In this document: positions 1 through 7,030 of the stretch, piece by piece | Position numbering within the stretch: position 1 is the stretch's first letter | How the letters are laid out: each line of letters starts with the position of its first letter | Made by a program: the position numbers and the translations under genes | The notes under the pieces: generated by a model | Database searches by the model: none | Told to the model about the DNA's origin: nothing | Seen by the model: only the letters and a program-made list of their open reading frames with translations | NCBI GenBank assembly: GCA_030627475.1 | Contig: DAOURZ010000007.1 | Coordinates: forward strand, 1 to 16,770 | Length of the DNA: 16,770 nt | Direction: 5' to 3' | Origin: Deltaproteobacteria bacterium | Lineage (GTDB): Bacteria > Desulfobacterota > Desulfobacteria > Desulfobacterales > ETH-SRB1

Positions 1-70
1 CAATGTCCGGCACCTTTTTACCTGTAATAAAATCTGTAATCATTTCGTACGATTTTTTTACATCAGTCAT
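1..70 (-). CDS. HsdR-N-like protein, N-terminal fragment (runs off left edge)
   Basis: Only the first 23 codons are in the window. They read MTDVKKSYEMITDFITGKKV and then PDI. An AAAGG ribosome-binding sequence lies 11-14 bases upstream of the ATG at 70-68. The start resembles that of the complete gene at 4997-5557: both have 14 residues up to an (I/L)-x-D-F doublet followed by ITGK, so the two are probably paralogues. The complete copy looks like the N-terminal nuclease-type domain of type I restriction R subunits (HsdR_N). By inference this one is the same kind of free-standing protein, or possibly a longer HsdR. The catalytic region lies outside the window, so function cannot be judged. 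Confidence 0.6.
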   Translation of the reverse strand, partial: MTDVKKSYEMITDFITGKKVPDI

Positions 71-306
71 AATTATGCAAACCTTTCACTCGCTGCTATT
101 AGTCTATCGACTTACTGCCAAATAAATCTTTAATTTTTCTGTTCGTATATAATCCCATTTCCCATAAAAAATAAAGCAAAAGGTTGCAAACCCGTATATT
201 ATTTTTAATAACTTTTGATGGTTTTCCAAACTTGTCAATATCATTGAAGAAAATCGTTTATACTGTAAAAAATTTAAACTGGATGCATTTAACACCTTTA
301 TTAAAC

Positions 307-334
307 TTGACATTTTTGCAATGAAAGATAAATA
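307..334 (+). promoter_or_regulatory. possible sigma70-type promoter
   Basis: A perfect TTGACA (307-312) is followed after 16 bases by TAAATA (329-334). It would give a leader of about 170 bases, containing the repeat copy at 371, ahead of the HTH-EIIA gene. The -10 box is poor and chance matches are common in A+T-rich DNA, so this is weak. Confidence 0.25.
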
Positions 335-370
335 TCTCTAACCTGTTCAATAGCTATTTTTTTATTGTAT

Positions 371-411
371 GGAACATGGACGAATTAACTTTATCAAGTA
401 GGCACAGAGCC
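371..411 (+). repeat. dispersed GGAACRTGGACGAA repeat, copy 1
   Basis: It begins GGAACATGGACGAATTAA and continues with a CAAGTAGGCAC-type block. It matches the copy at 4797 at 17 of the first 18 bases and the copy at 1200 at 16 of 18. It lies about 300 bases upstream of the left-edge HsdR-N-like gene and about 140 bases upstream of the HTH-EIIA gene. No inverted partner arm was found beside it. Confidence 0.6.
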
Positions 412-513
412 CAAAAGGTTTATTTTTCTCTATATGCTCTGCGAGAGATCATTGTCGTTTTGTTTTTGGATCAAATTTGTTAACCAATTGTCAGTTATAC
501 TTTTATTTATAAT

Positions 514-1200
514 ATGAAATTTAGTTTAAACGACATAGCAAGGTGTCTTGATCTTCCTGTCAGCACCGTAGATCGGTGGATACGTCAAGGCAGAATACCG
601 ATACATAGAAACGGAAATGCTTGTATATTTAAAAAGTCTGTTCTTGAAAAATGGGCATTTAATCACAGTATGCCATTTTTTTTGCCAAACGAAGAAAAAG
701 AAATATATAAAGGACAGAACCCTGACCTTACAAATCTTCTGCCCGCAATGCAACTTGGTGGAGTTTTTCATGATATTAAGGGGGCTGATGTTGAATCAGT
801 ACTTAAGTCGGCGGTGGATAAAGTGCCGGTTTTATCAATCAATAAAGAAAAACTATATAAAAGGCTGCTTGAAAGAGAAGCTTTAACTTCAACAGGTATA
901 GGCAAGGGCGTTGCTATCCCGCATCCACGTGCCCCCCTTCCGGAAGAAATAGATAAGCCTTTAATAATTACGTGTTTTCTTGAACAGTCAATAGACTTTG
1001 CGGCCGTTGATGATAAACCTGTGTGTGTTATGTTCCTTCTATTAAGCAGATCTATAAAAAATCACCTCCATCTTCTTTCAAGGCTTGCTTTTTGTGTGCG
1101 TGATGACTTATTCGTCGAATTTTTGAGAACATACCCTGATACTTCTTCATTCTTATCAAGAATAGCAGACTGTGAAAATCTACTCGACGAAACGGATTAG
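514..1200 (+). CDS. HTH-PTS EIIA (PtsN-like) fusion protein
   Basis: The protein has 228 residues. Residues 1-50 form an excisionase/MerR-like helix-turn-helix (LNDIARCLDLPVSTVDRWIR, then GRIPIHR). Residues 75-225 form a mannitol/fructose/nitrogen-type EIIA domain. The phosphorylatable histidine is His137 in GKGVAIPHPR, and the second conserved histidine fits His184 in NHLHLLSRLA. In this family the EIIA domain takes phosphate from HPr/NPr. No EIIB or EIIC is nearby, so a regulatory role like that of EIIA-Ntr is more likely than sugar uptake. It is followed by ClC channel and Usp genes, probably in one operon, which suggests control of ion balance or stress response (inference). No Shine-Dalgarno sequence precedes the ATG, although TATAAT ends at the base before it. 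The DNA partner of the HTH is unknown. Confidence 0.85.
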   Translation: MKFSLNDIARCLDLPVSTVDRWIRQGRIPIHRNGNACIFKKSVLEKWAFNHSMPFFLPNEEKEIYKGQNPDLTNLLPAMQLGGVFHDIKGADVESVLKSAVDKVPVLSINKEKLYKRLLEREALTSTGIGKGVAIPHPRAPLPEEIDKPLIITCFLEQSIDFAAVDDKPVCVMFLLLSRSIKNHLHLLSRLAFCVRDDLFVEFLRTYPDTSSFLSRIADCENLLDETD

Positions 1201-1263
1201 GAACATGGACGAAACAACTTCCACAAGCAGGCGTATAGATTTGGAAGTTATTTCGTCCACGTT
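1200..1263. repeat. palindromic copy of the GGAACRTGGACGAA repeat (copy 2)
   Basis: The left unit (from 1200, overlapping the G of the upstream TAG) is followed by an inverted unit. The arms at 1204-1222 and 1243-1261 pair at 17 of 19 positions around a 20-base loop. The element fills most of the gap between the HTH-EIIA and ClC genes. As RNA it would form a stable stem that could attenuate transcription or protect mRNA (inference). There is no U-tract, so it is not a classical terminator. Confidence 0.7.
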
Positions 1264-1287
1264 TATAGTTAGCCAGGCAATGAAAAT

Positions 1288-3012
1288 ATGCGCATTTTAA
1301 GACGTTGGCGTCAGCCTGCAAGCTGGAGCATTTTTCGCCAGGATGACCGTCTTCTTCTCATTTTGATAGCAGTTATTGTAGGCACCTGTAGCGGCTTGGC
1401 GGCTGTTGTGCTTAACCGGTCACTTATTGCGATGTTTGAATGGCTGCATCATTTTCGCCATTATTGGTGGTCATTTATTATACCTGCAATTGGAGCGGCT
1501 CTTTCTGCTTTGTTCCTTGACAAGATGGTAAAAGAAGGTGCCGGACATGGCGTGCCTGAAGTGATTTACAGTGTATCACGTTATGGTGGCTTGATGCGAT
1601 TTCGCTCAAGTTTTTCTCGCCTGATATCAAGCTGTCTTACTATAGGCAGCGGAGGTTCAGCGGGACCCGAGGCTCCTGTGGTTATGAGCGGAGCAGCTAT
1701 TGGTTCAAATATTGCCAAATTCTTTTCTTTAAATGACCGACAACGAGTCACTATAGTTGGTTGTGGTGCTGCAGGTGCAATATCTTCCATTTTCAATGCC
1801 CCTATTGCCGGGATGGTATTTTCCATGGAAATAATTCTTGGCGAATGGAAAGCTGCAAATATTGTTTCAATAGCCATTGCTTCTGTTGCAGGTACTGAAA
1901 TAAGCAGAATACTGCAGGGAAACCAGATTGCTTTCAGCCATCGTTTATTCAATGTTGGTCATTTAGATATCGTTGCCTGTATTGGCCTGGCAATAATTTC
2001 GGCAGCTGCATCTATACTTCTTACCCGGCTTCTCGGGTCAATGCATGGAGTTTCTAAAAAGATTCCCTTCCCTACATGGATGCGCGCTGCCGCCGGAGGT
2101 TGTGCGGTAGGAATAATCGGACTTTTTCTTCCGGTTGTTCTTGGAGAGGGGTATCATCCTCTCAGAACAATGATAGAGGGGGTTTATACACAGGGCATTG
2201 GCATTGTAACCGTAGCTTTTCTTGCAAAAATTCTTGCAACTTCTTTGACTCTGGGTTGGGGAGGATCCGGCGGAATATTTGCTCCCTGTCTTGTTATAGG
2301 AAGCCTTGCGGGTCTTACTTATCATCGAGGGCTTCTTTTGCTTTGGCCTTCGGTACCATGGGTAAATGAAGGATGCTTTGCTTTATTGGGAATGGCTGGA
2401 CTTGTCAGTGGAATGCTTCAGGCTCCGCTAACAGGAATTTTTCTTATTATTGAAATCACAGGAAGTTATGAAGTAATTCTTCCTCTTATTATAGTCTCGG
2501 TTATTTCTACTACACTTTGCCATTATATTGAACCGGCTTCTTTTTACCTGAAAGAACTGGTAGAAAAAGGTCAGCTCTTAAGACAGGGAACGGACAGAAG
2601 CGTTCTTTCTGACCTGAGCGTTCAGGAATTGCTTGAGAAAGATTGTATGGTTGTTAAACAGAATATGCTGCTCAGAAATTTTATTAATATTATAAAAAAA
2701 TCTCACAGGAATTATTTTCCTGTTGAGGATGAAAGAACAGGCCATTTTCTGGGAATCATTCATCTGGATGATATCAGGCCATATCTCTTCAACCCGCTAA
2801 TGTATGATGCAGTTGTTTTGGGGCAGATGATGGATACGAATGTTGAAGTGGTATATCTTGACGATGATCTGTCTGAAGTGCTGCAAAAGATGGATGCAAA
2901 CCGGGTTTTTTCTATGCCGGTCATTGCAAACAAAAAATTCATAGGCATGATTTCAAAAGCGACATTATTGGATAAATATCGCAAGGAATTGATGGTTCAG
3001 ACAGATCTGTAA
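1288..3012 (+). CDS. ClC-family chloride channel with two CBS domains
   Basis: The protein has 574 residues. Membrane ClC core spans about 20-425 and a cytoplasmic CBS pair about 445-568. ClC filter motifs are present: GAGHGVPEV (85-92), GSGGSAGPEAP with the gating glutamate Glu128, FNAPIAGMVFSMEII (169-183) and GWGGSGGIFAP (323-333). The position that holds the proton-transfer glutamate of E. coli ClC (Glu203) is Ile182 here, after a conserved Glu181. Known H+-uncoupled ClC channels also lack that glutamate, so a passive anion channel is a reasonable inference. The usual serine of the first filter loop aligns with histidine. CBS domains commonly bind adenine nucleotides. It is preceded by HTH-EIIA and followed 28 bases later by the Usp gene. 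The ATG has only a weak AGG upstream. Confidence 0.93.
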   Translation: MRILRRWRQPASWSIFRQDDRLLLILIAVIVGTCSGLAAVVLNRSLIAMFEWLHHFRHYWWSFIIPAIGAALSALFLDKMVKEGAGHGVPEVIYSVSRYGGLMRFRSSFSRLISSCLTIGSGGSAGPEAPVVMSGAAIGSNIAKFFSLNDRQRVTIVGCGAAGAISSIFNAPIAGMVFSMEIILGEWKAANIVSIAIASVAGTEISRILQGNQIAFSHRLFNVGHLDIVACIGLAIISAAASILLTRLLGSMHGVSKKIPFPTWMRAAAGGCAVGIIGLFLPVVLGEGYHPLRTMIEGVYTQGIGIVTVAFLAKILATSLTLGWGGSGGIFAPCLVIGSLAGLTYHRGLLLLWPSVPWVNEGCFALLGMAGLVSGMLQAPLTGIFLIIEITGSYEVILPLIIVSVISTTLCHYIEPASFYLKELVEKGQLLRQGTDRSVLSDLSVQELLEKDCMVVKQNMLLRNFINIIKKSHRNYFPVEDERTGHFLGIIHLDDIRPYLFNPLMYDAVVLGQMMDTNVEVVYLDDDLSEVLQKMDANRVFSMPVIANKKFIGMISKATLLDKYRKELMVQTDL

Positions 3013-3040
3013 ATTAATGTTTTTTCTTGAAGGAGATCTG

Positions 3041-3868
3041 ATGCATACTCAACTATTTCATATTTTTAGAAATACTCCTCTTGGTAGAGAGACTTTGCTC
3101 CAATCTATATACTTTTGCAAGAAAACAGGATCATCCCTGATTATTTACATTCCTGAGTTCACAAAGTTTTTGATGTATTTTGAAAATGATGTGGTTCAGA
3201 TTGATCTTGATAATTCTTATCTGATTTCACCTGAAACAGCTTTAAGGCATGCGAAAGAACTGCTTGACCAGGGTAACATTAAAGCAAGATTTCTGAAGCC
3301 AAAAAATTATACAGCATCAACTCTTCCGGATATATCAACGAACTTTGATTTTATGTGTTGCCCCCGAAGCATAAGCGATTTGTCCTCAAAGATCGGTCTT
3401 GGTTACATAGGGCCGAGAGTGAGACGTATCGTGAATTCTGCCAGGTTCCCGATTCTCATAACCAGTTCTGTTTTTAAAAAATGGCGCAGTATTGCGGTAT
3501 TTTTCGGCGGTTCGGCAAATGCAGTTAATGCTTTAAAGCTTGGATTGCGTATAAGCAGAGCATCTAAAATACCACTGACTGTTTTCACTCATGCGGAAAA
3601 TACTTCAAAAGAATCATATGAAGAAATAATCAAAAATGAAAATCTTGCGGAGGAAATGGATCGTTATGTGACCAAGTGGCATATATTTGAAAGCGGAAAG
3701 TTTGAAGAAAACCTTTACAATATACCGCATGATGCGCTTGTGATTTTGGGGGCATACGGTCACAGCCTGATAAAAAGCATTATCTTTGGGGGCAAAATGG
3801 AGACGATTCAATCTATAATTACCAACAATCTTTTGATTGCCGGTCCAAATTATGCGTTAACAAGATGA
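3041..3868 (+). CDS. tandem universal-stress-like protein
   Basis: The protein has 275 residues in two halves. The N-terminal half (about 1-145) looks like a degenerate Usp fold. The C-terminal half (about 150-275) begins with the typical WRSIAVFFGGSANAVNALKLGL strand-helix. It retains a near-canonical nucleotide loop GAYGHSLIKSIIFGG (237-251), which fits the Usp pattern G-2x-G-9x-G(S/T) except that the last residue is Gly. ATP binding is plausible but unproven. An earlier ATG at 3017 is possible, but AAGGAG at 3030-3035, five bases before the ATG at 3041, decides for 3041. It follows the ClC gene by 28 bases and is probably cotranscribed with it. Usp domains are often found next to or fused to ion transporters, which fits a role in modulating the channel (inference). 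Confidence 0.8.
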   Translation: MHTQLFHIFRNTPLGRETLLQSIYFCKKTGSSLIIYIPEFTKFLMYFENDVVQIDLDNSYLISPETALRHAKELLDQGNIKARFLKPKNYTASTLPDISTNFDFMCCPRSISDLSSKIGLGYIGPRVRRIVNSARFPILITSSVFKKWRSIAVFFGGSANAVNALKLGLRISRASKIPLTVFTHAENTSKESYEEIIKNENLAEEMDRYVTKWHIFESGKFEENLYNIPHDALVILGAYGHSLIKSIIFGGKMETIQSIITNNLLIAGPNYALTR

Positions 3869-3922
3869 TGAAGTGGATCCCAGGTCAAGAACAATTTTCT
3901 CATAGATTATCATCCACAAGAA

Positions 3923-4744
3923 TTATCTGCGGTTTTGGATAAAGTTCACGGCATTTTGAAAAATTTGCAATCCTGTTGTATCACTCATTTCAAATACTTT
4001 GTCCTGACGTTTAAGTTCTTCTTTTTGGCGGGTCCAGTCCGGATGGTTGGTTGGATGATTGTAGGCTTCAGGATGGGGCATAAGACCAAAAATTCGACCG
4101 GTTGGATCACATATTCCTGCTATATCAAGTATTGATCCATTTGGATTGTGCGGAAAAGCGCTGTTTGCAAGTTCTCCGTCCGGCATGGAATACTGAATTG
4201 CAATCTGGTTACTGTTTACAAGACGTCTTATGGTGGACTCGTCTGAATAAAACTTCCCTTCTCCGTGTCTTATAGGGAGTTCCAAACAATCCATGTTTTT
4301 TGTAAATATGCAGGGAGATGCGGAATTTACTTTCAGATTTACCCAGTCATCCCTGAAATTTCCGCAATCGTTAAATGTAAGCGCTACCGACCGTTTACTG
4401 TAATTATGGTTAAAACCAGGCAAAAGACCGAGATTCACAAGCGCCTGGAATCCATTACATATTCCAAGTACAAGATTGCCATTATCAATAAACTCTTTCA
4501 GCTTTTTTCCAATATTTGTTGTAAAACGTACAGCTTGAATAACACCTGCGCCATGATCATCTCCCCAACTGAACCCTCCGACAAAAACCATAATTTGAAA
4601 ATCTTCAAGCTTTACATCTCCATTAATAAGCGAATTCATATGAACCCGGACAGCTTTTGCTCCTGCCAGTTCAAAGGCATAGGCTGTTTCATGATCACAA
4701 TTCAAGCCGTATCCGGCAAGTACAAGTACATTTACTTTGCTCAT
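3923..4744 (-). CDS. purQ: phosphoribosylformylglycinamidine synthase, glutaminase subunit
   Basis: The protein has 273 residues and is a class I glutamine amidotransferase. It supplies ammonia to FGAM synthase in the fourth step of de novo purine synthesis, working with PurL. The nucleophile is Cys96 in LGICNGFQAL, and the triad is completed by His224 and Glu226 in LMPHPEAYNH. The FVGGFSWGDD loop (54-63) is typical of PurQ. It is longer than the roughly 227-residue Bacillus form; the extra length lies mainly in the second half, including NHPTNHPDWTR near the C-terminus. No purL or purS is in the window. A GGAGG sequence lies just upstream of the ATG at 4744. The gene converges on the Usp gene, with 54 bases between stops and no clear terminator hairpin. 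Confidence 0.95.
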   Translation of the reverse strand: MSKVNVLVLAGYGLNCDHETAYAFELAGAKAVRVHMNSLINGDVKLEDFQIMVFVGGFSWGDDHGAGVIQAVRFTTNIGKKLKEFIDNGNLVLGICNGFQALVNLGLLPGFNHNYSKRSVALTFNDCGNFRDDWVNLKVNSASPCIFTKNMDCLELPIRHGEGKFYSDESTIRRLVNSNQIAIQYSMPDGELANSAFPHNPNGSILDIAGICDPTGRIFGLMPHPEAYNHPTNHPDWTRQKEELKRQDKVFEMSDTTGLQIFQNAVNFIQNRR

Positions 4745-4796
4745 ATTGATTCCTCCGCTTTAACACTTATCAAACAAAATCTTTTGTAATATTTCA

Positions 4797-4840
4797 GGAA
4801 CGTGGACGAATTAATTGCCACAAGTTAGGTACACAGATTC
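4797..4840 (+). repeat. dispersed GGAACRTGGACGAA repeat, copy 3
   Basis: It begins GGAACGTGGACGAATTAA and continues CCACAAGTTAGGTACACAGA. It is nearly identical to copies 1 and 2 over the first 18 bases. It is followed by GGATCGAATTTGTT (4841-4854), which recurs with one change 97 bases into copy 1. It lies in the gap between divergent purQ and the HsdR-N-like gene, about 155 bases upstream of the latter. No inverted partner arm was seen. Confidence 0.65.
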
Positions 4841-4904
4841 GGATCGAATTTGTTTGATCTCGGATCACAAAAAATGTGAAGTTATTTTTGCGCGAGCCTC
4901 TACC

Positions 4905-4933
4905 TTGACTTTCATGGTTATAAATTGTAAGCT
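4905..4933 (+). promoter_or_regulatory. possible promoter of the HsdR-N-like gene
   Basis: TTGACT (4905-4910) is followed after 17 bases by TAAGCT (4928-4933), about 63 bases before the chosen start codon. The -35 matches five of six consensus bases, while the -10 is poor. Position and orientation are suitable, but the support is weak. Confidence 0.3.
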
Positions 4934-4996
4934 CATTTATAGCATAGCGAACCTAACAAAACAAGTTGCTCAATTCAAGCTGCAATGATTTTAAAA

Positions 4997-5557
4997 ATGG
5001 ATAATCATCATCTAATACTTGGCAACCTTGTCGATTTTATAACCGGCAAAACTATAACAGATACCCATGATGAACGGTATCGACAAAAAATAGCCAAAAT
5101 ACTTGTAACAAATAAAGGGTACCATAAACATGAAATCAAACCGCACTGCGACCTTCTTATAAAGGCTGCAAATAAAAGTGCTATAGTTATAGTTGATTTC
5201 AAGGTTGTATTGTCCGCAAAAGTGTGCATGATAGTGAAATATGCTCCCGGATCTCTGGTAACCAGACATCGCCCTGCATTGGCTGCCTCAAGACTTATAG
5301 CGCCATACCAGGTACCGGTCGTTGTTGTAACAAATGGCGAAGATGCGAATATCATAGATGGCTCAACAGGAAAAGTAATCGGCTATGGCTTTGAATCCAT
5401 ACCTTCAAAAACCGAATTAAGTGATATGGTTGATAGAAAACATTTTGATCCTGTTTCGATAGATAGAGCAGAAACCGAATCAAGAATTATGTATGTCTAT
5501 GAAGTTGACGGAAGCTGTCCTTGCAACATTAAAAATACCAAAAACCGTAAACCGTAA
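4997..5557 (+). CDS. free-standing HsdR-N-like PD-(D/E)xK protein
   Basis: The protein has 186 residues. It resembles the N-terminal domain of type I restriction R subunits (HSDR_N families): LVDFITGKTITDTHDERYRQ near the start, then a candidate PD-(D/E)xK core with Asp52 (HCDLLI) and Asp67-Phe-Lys69 (IVIVDFK). It then has the HRPALAASRLIAPYQVPVVVVTNG strand-helix region and an IIDGSTGKVIGYG turn. No helicase or DNA-recognition part follows, so it is not a full HsdR. Nuclease activity is possible but unproven, and no methylase gene is near. The ATG at 4985 is an alternative, but 4997 gives the same N-terminal length as the left-edge paralogue. Neither has a clear Shine-Dalgarno sequence. The deaminase gene starts 25 bases downstream. 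Confidence 0.72.
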   Translation: MDNHHLILGNLVDFITGKTITDTHDERYRQKIAKILVTNKGYHKHEIKPHCDLLIKAANKSAIVIVDFKVVLSAKVCMIVKYAPGSLVTRHRPALAASRLIAPYQVPVVVVTNGEDANIIDGSTGKVIGYGFESIPSKTELSDMVDRKHFDPVSIDRAETESRIMYVYEVDGSCPCNIKNTKNRKP

Positions 5558-5582
5558 ACCTGATAACGAGAGTAGCCTGTTT

Positions 5583-6083
5583 ATGGATTATAATTTTTTT
5601 ATGGAAAAGGCTCTTGAGAGAGCAAGAAAAGCTTTATATTCAGGCGAATTTCCCGTTGGCTGTGTGATTGTATATGAAAACAAGATTATAGTAACCGGTT
5701 CACGAATCGGCACCACCGGGAATTTTATAAATGAAATTGACCATGCGGAATTAGTTGCATTAAAACGTCTTGCCGAACTCAAGGAAAATGTGGATAGAAG
5801 TAAAATAATACTGTTTTCTACTTTAGAACCATGCCTTATGTGTTATAGTGCCACTCTTATAAATGGTATCGGCAAAATTGTTTATGCTTACGAAGATGTA
5901 ATGGGAGGTTGCACAAGGTGTAATCTAACGAAGCTATCCCCTTTTTATACAGAGCGCCAAATCAAAGTTGTACCTGATATTTTACGCAATAAAAGTCTGG
6001 AGCTTTTTAAGGTCTATTTTGAAAATCAAAAAAACACTTACTGGAAAGGCAGCCTCTTGTCCCAATATACGCTCAGACAATAA
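5583..6083 (+). CDS. TadA-like zinc-dependent nucleoside deaminase
   Basis: The protein has 166 residues and belongs to the cytidine/deoxycytidylate deaminase superfamily. The zinc-site histidine and catalytic glutamate are His54 and Glu56 (DHAEL). The two zinc cysteines are Cys84 and Cys87 in TLEPCLMC. FPVGCVIV (23-30) and the TLEPC context resemble tRNA adenosine deaminase TadA and the guanine deaminase GuaD. The C-terminal part (GGCTRCNLTKLSPFY) differs from standard TadA, so the substrate is left open. Two extra cysteines, Cys110 and Cys113, are unusual. The open frame extends back to 5493, but that would overlap the HsdR-N-like gene. The ATG at 5583 lies 25 bases after that gene's stop and gives a normal family N-terminus. 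Cotranscription with the upstream gene is likely. Confidence 0.83.
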   Translation: MDYNFFMEKALERARKALYSGEFPVGCVIVYENKIIVTGSRIGTTGNFINEIDHAELVALKRLAELKENVDRSKIILFSTLEPCLMCYSATLINGIGKIVYAYEDVMGGCTRCNLTKLSPFYTERQIKVVPDILRNKSLELFKVYFENQKNTYWKGSLLSQYTLRQ

Positions 6084-6366
6084 TACCCTAATTGTAAGCC
6101 TCGTTCATAATGATCAATTATAGAGCAGGATTTTATAGTTTGGCAGTCAGGTTAAAAAGGAATCAAGGCAACCAACCGTGAACACTGACAACCTGATAGT
6201 TATATTTTTTGTTGCATTTTTTTGTTGCATTTCTTCATGTTGTTATATATGCAATAGATTTATATTAATTAAAGCAGGTTAACAGGTAAATTATAATAAA
6301 TTTAGTGAGTGTTTTAAATACAATTTGTATATTAACCTCAAAGAAAACAATAAATATTGCTACCGT
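6084..6366. other. infC upstream region with short tandem repeat
   Basis: This gap of nearly 300 bases is very A+T-rich. It holds a short tandem repeat of the unit TTTTTGTTGCAT (about 6206-6230, two copies) and a 7-base inverted pair TCAGGTT/AACCTGA (about 6150 and 6191). No gene or convincing promoter was recognised, although the promoter of the infC operon is expected here. Confidence 0.4.
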
Positions 6367-6383
6367 AGGAGGTGAAAAGTATA
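6367..6383 (+). promoter_or_regulatory. Shine-Dalgarno deciding the AUA start of infC
   Basis: AGGAGG at 6367-6372 is a full anti-16S match. Eight bases separate it from ATA (6381-6383). The GTG at 6372 uses the last G of the motif and so cannot be served by it. A second ATA at 6387 is 14 bases away, too far to be preferred. Confidence 0.65.
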
Positions 6384-6920
6384 GCTATATCGAAGAAAAT
6401 AAACAGGCCAAACAAGCTTGACAAAACAAATATCAATAACGACATAAGAGCAAGAGAGGTAAGGGTTATTGATCCTGACGGCAATCAGGTGGGTATTATA
6501 CCGACCTATAAAGCTCTTGCGACGGCGGGTGATTTCGGTCTTGATCTTGTGGAAATTTCTCCTAATGCCAACCCGCCTGTATGCAAAATAATGGATTACG
6601 GCCGCTATAAGTATGAGCAGACCAAAAAGAAACAGGAAGCAAAAAAGAAACAAAGCACATTCCAGCTTAAAGAGATAAAAATACGTCCCAAGACCGGAGA
6701 GCATGATCTGAAAATTAAAATTAACCATATTAAAAAGTTTATAGAAAAAAAGGATAAGGTTAAGGTTACAGTTGTGTTCAGGGGACGTGAAATAGCACTT
6801 TCAGAGCTTGGCAGGAATTTGCTTAAAAAAATTGCTGAAGAAATTGATGATATTGCGATAGTAGAGCAATATCCTAAATTTGAGGGCCGTACCATGATGA
6901 TGATCTTGTCATCAAAGTAA
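6381..6920 (+). CDS. infC: translation initiation factor IF-3, probable AUA start
   Basis: The protein has about 179 residues, normal for IF-3. It binds the 30S subunit, prevents premature 50S joining and checks start-codon/initiator-tRNA pairing. The N-domain begins NINNDIRAREVRVIDPDGNQ and continues to VCKIMDYGRYKYEQ. A lysine-rich linker follows, then a C-domain with IKIRPKTGEHD and a YPKFEGRTMMMIL end. A perfect AGGAGG (6367-6372) precedes codon ATA at 6381 by 8 bases. The only in-frame canonical start, GTG at 6372, overlaps that sequence and has no other ribosome-binding site. Rare AUU-type infC starts are known from E. coli, where IF-3 represses its own translation. An AUA start here is therefore inferred to have the same role. 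rpmI and rplT follow; thrS, often upstream of infC, is absent. Confidence 0.95.
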   Translation: MAISKKINRPNKLDKTNINNDIRAREVRVIDPDGNQVGIIPTYKALATAGDFGLDLVEISPNANPPVCKIMDYGRYKYEQTKKKQEAKKKQSTFQLKEIKIRPKTGEHDLKIKINHIKKFIEKKDKVKVTVVFRGREIALSELGRNLLKKIAEEIDDIAIVEQYPKFEGRTMMMILSSK

Positions 6921-7030
6921 TTGTGGTCATAATAATAAAAGTTTCCCTAATGACTTATTAACTATGTCCCAGGCCGGACACACTGGCTTAGACTGAAAGC
7001 TTCAGCCTATCCACCTGAGTAGAGTTACCA

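Larger units (their letters stand above)
71..513. other. gene-free stretch between divergent genes
   Basis: These 443 bases separate the leftward HsdR-N-like fragment from the rightward HTH-EIIA gene. They are strongly A+T-rich. They contain one copy of the dispersed GGAACRTGGACGAA repeat (371-411) and, farther on, a block GGATCAAATTTGTT (468-481) that recurs with one change beside the repeat copy at 4797. A possible promoter lies at 307-334. The minus-strand open frame at 104-313 has no recognisable domain or ribosome-binding site and is not accepted as a gene. Confidence 0.6.

Noticed and set aside
104..313. Minus-strand 69-codon open frame
   Set aside because: No ribosome-binding site, no recognisable domain, and composition typical of A+T-rich intergenic DNA upstream of the left-edge gene.
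4265..4789. Plus-strand 174-codon open frame
   Set aside because: It is wholly antisense to purQ, whose catalytic residues and ribosome-binding site are clear.
371..4840. Repeat copies as a CRISPR array
   Set aside because: Copies are hundreds to thousands of bases apart, separated by genes, without regular spacers.
5493..5582. Upstream start for the deaminase
   Set aside because: It would overlap the HsdR-N-like gene by 65 bases and add 30 residues not expected in the family.
6372..6374. GTG as the infC start
   Set aside because: It overlaps the Shine-Dalgarno sequence, and no other ribosome-binding site lies upstream.
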